Below are positions 7,087 to 13,346 of a stretch of 16,540 nucleotides of DNA, in pieces. The notes under the pieces are model-generated. The model was not told the origin of the DNA. It did not search any database and saw only the letters and a list, made by a program, of their open reading frames with translations. The position numbers and the translations under genes are program-made. The DNA lies in NCBI GenBank assembly GCA_016210495.1, contig JACQUC010000190.1, positions 1 through 16,540 of the forward strand. Reading direction: 5' to 3'. Origin of the DNA: Chloroflexota bacterium. Lineage in GTDB: Bacteria; Chloroflexota; FW602-bin22; JACPRP01. The number at the start of each line of letters is the position of its first letter. Within the stretch, counting starts at the first letter, position 1.

Positions 7087-7184
7087 TGAGGTTTTCCAAC
7101 GGCTCTGCTGGAAGACTGAGCCATCGTGGGCACCGCATGGTGTCTGTATCACGTAACACGGGTGTACTCCACGCGCTCTTGCAG

Positions 7185-9701
7185 CTACCTTGATTTGTGC
7201 CTCTTGGAAAGCAGCCCCCGTACGTTGTTGGCAATTGCCGTGTAGTAATATGGGAGCGGGAATCTGGTCAGCGTGTAGTACGCCAGGGTGCGCCAGCGTG
7301 CGTTGTATGGGTCAATCAGGGGGCGCGCCTTTTCCCGCTCGACTTGCATCCGAGTCTGCTCGTGCATAATTTGCTCGTGCTCTTCAGCGACTCGCTGCCA
7401 TCTTGCTCGCTGCTCCTCCAATGACGCCGTTTCGTGCTGCATCTGTGCTAGATTCGCTTGAAGCTCTCGAAGCACTATCTCCAGCTCTGCGACGCGTGCC
7501 TGTTGCTCTCGAAGACTCCGCTCGGTATCCGCGAGGGAGGCTTGCTGCATCCACAACCTCCCCTCAAGTTCCTCGGGCAGGGGAACGTGGGAAGCGGGAT
7601 GGTTCCAAAGTCTCGCCGGCCCGTTCGAATTCTGCAAGTTGAAAAGCTCCGTACCCCACTCGCTGTATGCTTTGTGGTGGCGCTGCGTTATGAGGTCGCG
7701 CACATATATCTGCAGGTGGGGAGGATATATCCCACTTTCCACCTCTGAGCGCCCGCGGCGGGATACAAGGGGAAATGGAATACTTACCCCTGCCCAGCCT
7801 TGCTCTCTCAGTTCAACCCAGAGATCCAAGTCGGCAAAGCCGAACTCTAACACTTGGTTGCGGTTCTCTATCTGAGGAAGCGAGGACCGCCGGAAGACCG
7901 CGACCGGTAAGGAGGTGCCTTGCCCCAGCAGGTATGGGAATTCCGCGTTCCACGTAGGCAAAATACCTGACAGATCGTCGTTAGAGCGAACCCAGGAGTA
8001 CACGAAGGCAACGTTGGAGTAGCGCTGCAACACCTGGATGGCCCGGGAGAAGAAATCAGGTTCAACCAAATCACCCCCATCTAGCCAGCAAATGAATTCA
8101 CCTCCCGCCGCCTCGAGTCCGGCCTGCCGCGCCAACGCTGGGTCGCGGGTTGGGATCTCAAGAATCGGGACACCTTCCGATCCGCGGTTCTCAATTCCCA
8201 AAAGCGCCTGAGCCTTTCCTGAGTCGTGGCCGCAATCTCCCACGACGATGACTTCAATGGGAGAGTAGGTCGTTGTGAGGATACTACGCATGCCCTCGCC
8301 GACTCCATCGCGCGTAATGGAACTCATTACGACGACCGAGAGCAAGCCGGACTGCCGTCCGTTTCGCAAAGCAGATACTTCTGTCGATTCACCTGCTGCT
8401 GGTCGGCGCAAGCAATCGTCCTGCGAACGAGACACAGTCGGAAAAACGTGCCTTGGCTGGTAGCGAGCCCTAACTCGTTCATAATGCTCGATGCGCTGGG
8501 AAATGACAGCCCTCGGACCACAGAGGCTTTCGATTCGCTTCTGCCCGCGTTGGGCAATCTGCAGCCGAGCTTCCGGGCTCAAGTTCAGCACCAGCCTCAA
8601 CTTCCGTTCAAGATCGCCAGGTATGTTCCAGTCAAACAGAAAGCCGTTCTCTCCATCTGTCGCGATCATCTCCTCCGCGCCACCGGATCGTGAAGCCAAG
8701 ACCAACTGTCCGATTCCCATTGCCTCCATGCAGGTATGCGGGAAGTTGTCCCAAAGGCTAGGCATAACAGCGGCCCACGCGTGTCGTAGTTGAGCCAGTT
8801 TGGTCGAGTCATCCACCCGACCCAGTAGAGTCAGGTGGCCGCTTTCGATCCACCTCGCGTACTTGTCTCGTATGATGTCACCAACAGACGCGGTTCTCAA
8901 TGGATCACCCCCGTCACCACCAACCAGCGTTAAACGGAAGTCTTCTCCAGCACTCCACATTCGGTGGCATCCCTGCACCAGGTGCATCACACCCTTATGT
9001 ATCTTGAACTGCGCGACGCAGACAATATGTCTTGGCTCAACTTCAACGGGGGATGCTTCGGCGGTAACCGGGAGAGGGTAAGGAATCACGTCAATCGTAA
9101 GAGAACGGCGGAGCGTATCCTGAACCGTGCGGGCCAGAAAGTGGCTGGCAGTAAGCAGTGCATCAGCCGCTACGATGCAGAATTTTTCCATCTCGCATAG
9201 CCAATACAGGGGGAAACGAAAACGTGGCTCGCGCGTGACCCGCGCGATTTCAAAATAGGGAGCCGCAAGGTTAACGACGACCGGTATTCGATCCAGAACA
9301 GTCCGTTCAGTAAGTTTTAGCTGAAGCAGATAGTAGGGAAGACCGGCAAACTCTTGTGATTCAATAACGTCTGGGGGGGGGAGTTGCTTCAAAAGACTCA
9401 GCACTACATTCGCCAACTGATAGCTGAGAGCAGGATAGTACGGGAGTATTTGGTGCAGATGATCTACATGCGGGTCTAGTGACTGCCACGTAGCAGGCGC
9501 TGCCTGCAAGGAGTTCGCAGGGGGAACGCCGATCAATCTTGTTCCTGGAGCAATAGCCTGGTCGCGTGGCTCACTGCTGCTCGCAATGAGAGCCACTTCG
9601 TGTCCTGCTGCTCCAAGGAGTTTGGCATAATTGGTCATGTAGCTCGCGATACCACCCGTGACATCCTCAGGCAATTCAGATGTCATTAGCCAGATACGCA
9701 C
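7185..9701 (-). CDS. Fused glycosyltransferase: GT4 + GT2-like + coiled coil
   Basis: This 838-residue protein joins two glycosyltransferase modules. Residues ~1-405 are a GT-B/GT4 enzyme: start VRIWLMTSELPEDVTGGIAS, FKIHKGV near 232, and a nucleotide-sugar site DNFPHTCMEAMG (318-329), where Asp replaces the usual first Glu of the E-x7-E motif. Residues ~450-645 look like a GT-A/GT2 domain: LLSVVVMSS, and FICWLDGGD (536-544) in the DxD position. This module is shortened or divergent and may be catalytically weak. Residues ~705-795 form a Glu/Gln-rich coiled coil, then a basic tail. GTG at 9701 fits both the family start and the ggagg ribosome binding site. The frame could begin at TTG 9725. 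It is convergent with GT2 (98-bp gap). Likely role: sequential sugar transfer in surface-glycan assembly. Confidence 0.87.
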   Translation of the reverse strand: MRIWLMTSELPEDVTGGIASYMTNYAKLLGAAGHEVALIASSSEPRDQAIAPGTRLIGVPPANSLQAAPATWQSLDPHVDHLHQILPYYPALSYQLANVVLSLLKQLPPPDVIESQEFAGLPYYLLQLKLTERTVLDRIPVVVNLAAPYFEIARVTREPRFRFPLYWLCEMEKFCIVAADALLTASHFLARTVQDTLRRSLTIDVIPYPLPVTAEASPVEVEPRHIVCVAQFKIHKGVMHLVQGCHRMWSAGEDFRLTLVGGDGGDPLRTASVGDIIRDKYARWIESGHLTLLGRVDDSTKLAQLRHAWAAVMPSLWDNFPHTCMEAMGIGQLVLASRSGGAEEMIATDGENGFLFDWNIPGDLERKLRLVLNLSPEARLQIAQRGQKRIESLCGPRAVISQRIEHYERVRARYQPRHVFPTVSRSQDDCLRRPAAGESTEVSALRNGRQSGLLSVVVMSSITRDGVGEGMRSILTTTYSPIEVIVVGDCGHDSGKAQALLGIENRGSEGVPILEIPTRDPALARQAGLEAAGGEFICWLDGGDLVEPDFFSRAIQVLQRYSNVAFVYSWVRSNDDLSGILPTWNAEFPYLLGQGTSLPVAVFRRSSLPQIENRNQVLEFGFADLDLWVELREQGWAGVSIPFPLVSRRGRSEVESGIYPPHLQIYVRDLITQRHHKAYSEWGTELFNLQNSNGPARLWNHPASHVPLPEELEGRLWMQQASLADTERSLREQQARVAELEIVLRELQANLAQMQHETASLEEQRARWQRVAEEHEQIMHEQTRMQVEREKARPLIDPYNARWRTLAYYTLTRFPLPYYYTAIANNVRGLLSKRHKSR

Positions 9702-9728
9702 ACACTCATCCTCCTCCGTAGTCAAGAA

Positions 9729-9863
9729 TCAAGCAGCAGCGCGTGCATTCGAGTCACAAAGTGGAACGCGGTGGCCTGCCCGGGCGAGCGCCTTCCCGAT
9801 GCCCGCGTCCGTCGTGCCCGCGCAGACGGTTATGTCCCCAATGTTCTCGGTCTGGCTCCGCAT
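9729..9863 (-). pseudogene. N-terminal remnant of 3-hydroxyacyl-CoA dehydrogenase-like gene
   Basis: A 44-codon minus-strand frame from ATG 9863 includes AGTTDAGIGKALARAGHRVP followed by LCDSNARAAA. It resembles the Rossmann start of 3-hydroxyacyl-CoA dehydrogenases (usual GAGTMGxGIAxxxAxAGHxVxLxDxN). Key glycines are replaced (CAGTTD for GAGTMG) and a tga stop ends it 27 bp before the glycosyltransferase start. I read it as a decayed 5' end. Other NAD-binding families are possible, but the AGTxxAGI pattern favours this one. See the C-terminal remnant at 2578-2631. Confidence 0.45.
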
Positions 9864-9914
9864 GTGAGCGCCGAGGGAGCGGAGGGTGTATAGCGGGCGG
9901 CCATGCCCAGGCCG

Positions 9915-9942
9915 GTAGGGGCGGTTCGCGAACCGCTCCTAC
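9915..9942. repeat. 28-bp palindromic repeat element
   Basis: Two 14-nt arms (gtaggggcggttcg / cgaaccgctcctac) form a near-perfect palindrome with one mismatch and no loop. It lies in the gap between the glycosyltransferase locus and the decarboxylase genes, 31 bp past the decarboxylase stop on that strand. GTAGGGGCGG...CCGCCCCTAC palindromes are, from memory, common dispersed repeats in environmental bacterial genomes. It could act as a transcription terminator or mRNA 3' stabiliser. Confidence 0.6.
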
Positions 9943-9973
9943 CTGGATGTCATTATCGGATCGATCCGCGATC

Positions 9974-10591
9974 CTACGTTTGGTTAGTCGACCAACCGGC
10001 CGGCATATCGGCACTGAGAATAGATTTGCCCTCGGTTTTCTCGATGAAGCGGATGAGGCGGTATTTGTTCTCGACCTCGTCCACCTGGAGCGCCGGCACC
10101 ATCTCGAAGCCGGTCTGTACCCTGGCGCGAATGAAGGTCAGGACGTTGCCTTGCATCGCCTGCTGGAAGCGGGCGACGAAATCCTCGACGGTATCGACGG
10201 TGTGCACGTTTTCGATCCCGGCGGCTTTCGCTATGCCCGCAAGGTCTGCGCCGGCCGAGGTGTGCGTCACCGTACCGCCGGAGGCCTCGTAGACCCGGTT
10301 GTCGAAGACGATGTGGATCAGGTTACTGGGACGGTTACGCGCCAGCGTGGGAAGACTGCACAGGTTCATCAGCAGCGCGCCATCTCCGTCGAGCACGATG
10401 ACCTTGCGCTTGGGCAGCATGAGGGCCAGGCCCAGCCCGATCGACGAGCCCAGGCCGAGCGTCTTCACCTGGAGATGCCCGCCCGCCGGTCCATGCGCCT
10501 GCCACTCAAACGACGTGGCGCCGGCTGTGGTGAGCACGATCTCGTTGGTCACCATAGGGGCAATCGCTGTGAGGCATTCGTAACGCTTCAT
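9974..10591 (-). CDS. Thiamine-diphosphate decarboxylase, TPP-binding (beta) subunit
   Basis: The 205-residue C-terminal half of a split ThDP decarboxylase. GLGSSIGLGLALMLPKRKVI leads into the ThDP-Mg motif LDGDGALL (G69-D70-G71) ending at N98 (HIVFDN), the GDG-x26-N pattern. Length and order match the beta subunit of sulfopyruvate decarboxylase (ComE) and the C-terminal part of phosphonopyruvate decarboxylase. It would bind the cofactor and, with the upstream subunit, decarboxylate a 2-oxo acid in the cytoplasm. ATG follows the alpha stop by a single base (taagatg), and its ribosome binding site (gaggagg) lies in the end of the alpha gene, so translation is coupled. No partner genes for coenzyme M or phosphonate synthesis are present, so the substrate is unknown. 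Confidence 0.85.
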   Translation of the reverse strand: MKRYECLTAIAPMVTNEIVLTTAGATSFEWQAHGPAGGHLQVKTLGLGSSIGLGLALMLPKRKVIVLDGDGALLMNLCSLPTLARNRPSNLIHIVFDNRVYEASGGTVTHTSAGADLAGIAKAAGIENVHTVDTVEDFVARFQQAMQGNVLTFIRARVQTGFEMVPALQVDEVENKYRLIRFIEKTEGKSILSADMPAGWSTNQT

Positions 10592-10592
10592 C

Positions 10593-11102
10593 TTACTTGA
10601 ACCTCCTCAGCACGTACTTGGTCAGCAGCACCGCGACGGGTCTATAAGAGCACTTCGCCAGGACGGCTGCGTCGGGAATCATCCAGGTAGCTGCCTGTGA
10701 ATCCGGTGGGATGAAGTAGCGAATTTTCAATCCCTGCAGGACCGGCTCCGTGACCTCGCCCAGTCTCATAAAGGCCTTGTCACCCAGGTAACCTGCATAG
10801 TAGATGAGCAGCACCATCGGAACCTCGAACTGCAATGCTGTGGTGGTCAACGCGTTGCACGCATTGAGAAACCCCGCGTTCTGCATCAGGACGGCGGGCA
10901 TACCGCCGGCCATGTAGGCCCCGGTCGCCACTCCAATCCCCTCTTCCTCGCGCGCGAGCGGAACGTGTATGGGATCGGTGCCCTGTTCCAGCATCTCGAT
11001 GAGGTCCACCAGGTTCTGGTCGGGCAACGACGCAACCAGGTTTATGCCCGCCGCCTTGATGCCCTGGAGCACGAGTCTGGCATCCATGAGTTCATCTTCC
11101 AC
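10593..11102 (-). CDS. Thiamine-diphosphate decarboxylase, pyrimidine-binding (alpha) subunit
   Basis: The 169-residue N-terminal half of a split ThDP enzyme of the ComD/phosphonopyruvate decarboxylase type. It has SLPDQNLVDLIEMLEQG, the cofactor-activating acidic stretch LAREEEGIGVATGAYMAGG (Glu52/53) and VLMQNAGFLNACNALTT, all typical of this family. It pairs with the beta subunit at 9974-10591 to make the active site at the interface. GTG at 11102 is chosen because aaggagg sits 7 nt upstream. An internal ATG at 11087 lacks such a site. A promoter at 11160-11188 would give a ~50-nt leader, so the pair forms its own two-gene operon next to the oxidoreductase operon, on the same strand. Confidence 0.85.
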   Translation of the reverse strand: MEDELMDARLVLQGIKAAGINLVASLPDQNLVDLIEMLEQGTDPIHVPLAREEEGIGVATGAYMAGGMPAVLMQNAGFLNACNALTTTALQFEVPMVLLIYYAGYLGDKAFMRLGEVTEPVLQGLKIRYFIPPDSQAATWMIPDAAVLAKCSYRPVAVLLTKYVLRRFK

Positions 11103-11159
11103 GGCCTAACCTCCTTTTTGGTTTCGTTTGGACCGATGTCACGTTCTTAACCGGGGAGC

Positions 11160-11188
11160 ATATTACACCACGGCCGGTTACGTGTCAA
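11160..11188 (-). promoter_or_regulatory. Near-consensus promoter for the decarboxylase operon
   Basis: On the minus strand TTGACA (11183-11188), 17-bp spacer, TAATAT (11160-11165). Predicted start near 11153, about 50 nt before the GTG at 11102. It is the best promoter match in the window. Confidence 0.65.
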
Positions 11189-11250
11189 ATGGAGTGACCC
11201 CGCCCTGCCCCTGAGTTGCGGAAATCTGCCAGCTCACTCGAGCAGCTTTT

Positions 11251-11339
11251 CCTTCGGCGGACTGAAGTCTCGCCGTCAACCCTCCTGGCGATATCCTGCT
11301 CGCTCAAGGGTTGACGCGCACACTTCAGTGGCGCGAAGG
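11251..11339. repeat. 89-nt composite palindrome (REPIN/MITE-like or RNA structure)
   Basis: Three nested pairs of exact arms: ccttcg/cgaagg (11251-11256, 11334-11339), ctgaagt/acttcag (11262-11268, 11322-11328) and cgtcaaccct/agggttgacg (11274-11283, 11307-11316). They are separated by two symmetric 5-nt internal loops and closed by a 23-nt loop. It starts 7 nt past the nrfD-like stop on the minus strand. No T-run follows the stem, so a simple intrinsic terminator is unlikely. The ctgaagt/acttcag core resembles ACTGAAGT palindromes that I recall as dispersed repeats. Confidence 0.65.
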
Positions 11340-11345
11340 ACCCTC

Positions 11346-12299
11346 TTATACTATCGGCGCAAAAACACCTGCGCGCAAGAGCAGGAAGAAGATGGTGAAA
11401 TGCCCGATCAGGTCGGCCAGCGCGGCGAGCATCAGGATCAGGACGATTTGCGTGCTCAAAAAGAGCAGGGCCAGCATCAGGAACACAACCAGGCCTACGA
11501 AGATTGCGCCGCCGAGAAACTGGGCGGCGTACCTGCCGGTTACAAGCATCATGGCCGCCTGGCGCGCCGAGCTGGTCGAGGTGTACATCGTGGAAATGTA
11601 CGAGCCCACGATGACGAGGTTCGCGACGATCAGGCTGATCTCCATCGCCTCCAGTGTGTTAACGCCCAGCGCCCCGGTGCCGGTGACGCTGAGCATGACC
11701 AGCGCCAGGGTGGCCCCACCCAGGAGCGAGTAGGAGAGGCAAAGCACCGGCAGGACGGAGGTGTTCCAAAGCGCGATGGAGGGCGAAGCCGACATCACGA
11801 AGCCGTCGTAGATCATAACGACGAAGGCCGCGGCCAGGGCAATGGCCCGCGTCACCTCCCAGATCGCCGAGCCCTTGGCGATAATGGGTATGCCAAACGA
11901 AGGCGCCAGATACAGCAGGCCAAACACGGTCATCACGCCCATGGCGATGAGCCCGCGCGAGATCCAGGAGGTTCGAGGTCGCATGGCCGCCCGCCAGAAC
12001 CTCTCCCACCGCCCCAGGTACAGCAAATGCGCGGCGCTCTTGCCGACGGCGACGATCAGGATGCCAATCAGCATCCCCGGGCTGGAGTCGAGAAACAATG
12101 ATACGGTGAAGAGCCCGCCGCCAAGCTTGCCGAGGAAGAAGGCGGTGGCGATCAGCCAGGCCCATTCGGTCTGGGTGTTGTACCCGACGACGAAAGCGTC
12201 CTTATCCCGGTCCAATACCCCGACGCGAAAGGCATCCGCGCTTGGGGCGTACCCTTTGCGGGCCGTTTCGGCTCGCAGCGCCCCGCTGTCTGTTGTCAT
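11346..12299 (-). CDS. NrfD/PsrC-type membrane anchor subunit
   Basis: This 317-residue polytopic protein has about eight membrane helices (roughly 47-70, 76-95, 114-133, 149-169, 178-204, 221-241, 262-282, 284-310). The family's first-helix pattern is present (WAWLIATAFFLGKLGGGLF), as is the loop LGRWERFWRAAMRPRTSWIS, conserved in NrfD/PsrC/DmsC-like quinone-interacting subunits. It would exchange electrons between the ferredoxin subunit and membrane quinone, possibly with proton movement. ATG at 12299, five bases after the ferredoxin stop, with ggggtga as overlapping ribosome binding site, is preferred over the GTG at 12344. Last gene of the oxidoreductase operon. Confidence 0.88.
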   Translation of the reverse strand: MTTDSGALRAETARKGYAPSADAFRVGVLDRDKDAFVVGYNTQTEWAWLIATAFFLGKLGGGLFTVSLFLDSSPGMLIGILIVAVGKSAAHLLYLGRWERFWRAAMRPRTSWISRGLIAMGVMTVFGLLYLAPSFGIPIIAKGSAIWEVTRAIALAAAFVVMIYDGFVMSASPSIALWNTSVLPVLCLSYSLLGGATLALVMLSVTGTGALGVNTLEAMEISLIVANLVIVGSYISTMYTSTSSARQAAMMLVTGRYAAQFLGGAIFVGLVVFLMLALLFLSTQIVLILMLAALADLIGHFTIFFLLLRAGVFAPIV

Positions 12300-12304
12300 G
12301 ACCG

Positions 12305-12919
12305 TCACCCCCACAGATAGTAAACTGATGGGTCGGTGTCGCACTCGGGCAAGGGCTGCACTCCCTTGCGCTGTCTCAGGAGCCGGCTCACCTCGCTATC
12401 GGGGTCGTCGAGATCGCCGAACACGCGCGCCCCGGACGGACAGGTGTTGACGCAGGATGGCTCCAGGCCCTGGTCGACCCTCTCGACACAGAAGGTACAC
12501 TTGACCACGACTCCCTCCTGATGCGCCGCGTACTTGATCTGCTCGAAAGGAGTGAGACCGGCCTCGTAGTAAGGCTGGCTCAATATGCCGTGCGGCAGGA
12601 AGAACCTGTTGTTGTAGGGGCAGGCAACGTAGCAGGCCCGGCAGCCGATACACACGTCGTGGTCCACCAGCACGATGCCGTCGGCCCGCTTGGAGGTCGC
12701 ACCGGTGGGGCACACCCGCTCGCACGCCGGATTCTTGCAGTGGTTGCACAGGACGGGAATGTAAGCCTTCTTTACGTTGGGGAAGGTACCCTCTTCTTTC
12801 TCCAGCACGCGGGTGTAAAAGATACCTTTGGGCGTCCCTTGCTCGGCTTTGCACGCGATGGTGCAGGCGTGGCAGCCGATGCAGCGTTTCAGATCTATGA
12901 CCATTCCCAGGCGGGTCAT
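12305..12919 (-). CDS. Four-cluster [4Fe-4S] ferredoxin subunit of the oxidoreductase
   Basis: This 204-residue DmsB/PsrB-type electron-transfer subunit has four complete cysteine sets: C13/16/19/23 (CIGCHACTIAC), C58/61/66/70 (CNHCKNPACERVC), C90/93/96/100 (CIGCRACYVAC) and C141/144/156/160 (last set with an 11-residue insert). All four can hold [4Fe-4S] clusters and form a wire between the catalytic subunit and the NrfD anchor. There is no signal peptide. Its start lies 4 bp after the MoaD-like stop, and its ribosome binding site (aaggag) is inside the last codons of that gene. Confidence 0.92.
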   Translation of the reverse strand: MTRLGMVIDLKRCIGCHACTIACKAEQGTPKGIFYTRVLEKEEGTFPNVKKAYIPVLCNHCKNPACERVCPTGATSKRADGIVLVDHDVCIGCRACYVACPYNNRFFLPHGILSQPYYEAGLTPFEQIKYAAHQEGVVVKCTFCVERVDQGLEPSCVNTCPSGARVFGDLDDPDSEVSRLLRQRKGVQPLPECDTDPSVYYLWG

Positions 12920-12923
12920 CTAC

Positions 12924-13211
12924 TCAGCTCCTTCCACCAGCCATGATCCTCAAGACCTCGATGGCCACCACCTTGTCGCCATCCTGGATAGATCTCGCGG
13001 GAGAAATGACTGATTCACCGTTCAGGAACACGACGTAGCCACGGCGCATGCGGTCGCCGTCGATCAACAAATCGAAAAGAGTGCAACCGTCTTTGGTTTC
13101 GACGAGCTTGAACAGATCGGCGACGGTAGAGGCGTCGCTTTCCATCTCCTTGACGCTCCAGCCGGTCTGCTCGCGCACGGTGCTCAGCGCTATCACGGAT
13201 ACCTTGGGCAT
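12924..13211 (-). CDS. MoaD/ThiS-like beta-grasp protein in the oxidoreductase operon
   Basis: A 95-residue beta-grasp (ubiquitin-like) protein: VSVIALSTVREQTGW start, FLNGESV and IQDGDKVVAIEVLRIMAGG. MoaD/ThiS proteins end in Gly-Gly, which is adenylylated and thiocarboxylated to donate sulfur to molybdopterin or thiamine. Here GG (92-93) is followed by Arg-Ser. Those two codons (agg agc) form the ribosome binding site of the ferredoxin gene, so the extension may be a by-product of gene overlap, may need trimming, or may mean a non-sulfur role. Its place between the catalytic and ferredoxin genes suggests a dedicated cofactor-sulfur donor or structural partner for this molybdenum/tungsten enzyme. 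Confidence 0.8.
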   Translation of the reverse strand: MPKVSVIALSTVREQTGWSVKEMESDASTVADLFKLVETKDGCTLFDLLIDGDRMRRGYVVFLNGESVISPARSIQDGDKVVAIEVLRIMAGGRS

Positions 13212-13263
13212 GACTTCCCCCTACGTTTGACAGCACGCCAGGAATGACAACCCGGGTATGCTC

Positions 13264-13323
13264 ACCGCAAAGGACGCAAAGACCTTAATATGATAACTTT
13301 GCGCTCTTTGCGATCTTTGCGGT
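13264..13323. repeat. 60-nt stem-loop built of CGCAAAG repeats, inside the operon
   Basis: Arms of 19 nt (accgcaaaggacgcaaaga, 13264-13282; tctttgcgatctttgcggt, 13305-13323) pair with two mismatches around a 22-nt A/T-rich loop. The right arm and the loop end hold three 9-bp-period units (ctttgcgct, ctttgcgat, ctttgcggt). It lies in the 135-bp gap between the catalytic gene stop and the MoaD-like start. There is no T-run. CGCAAAG-type repeats are, from memory, widespread intergenic elements. It may tune the ratio of catalytic subunit to downstream subunits by RNA processing. Confidence 0.65.
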
Positions 13324-13346
13324 TCACCTCTTTTCGTGTTAGAATG

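Noticed and set aside
7087..7184. Bidirectional terminator between the convergent GT2 and GT4-GT2 genes
   Set aside because: Only a 5-bp stem (ggctc/gagcc) with a 12-nt loop and no T-run was found. Too weak to call.
11328..12101. Long open frame antisense to the NrfD-like gene
   Set aside because: Composition is a low-complexity shadow of the membrane protein (Gln/Arg/Glu/His-rich). It has no motif and overlaps a clear gene completely.
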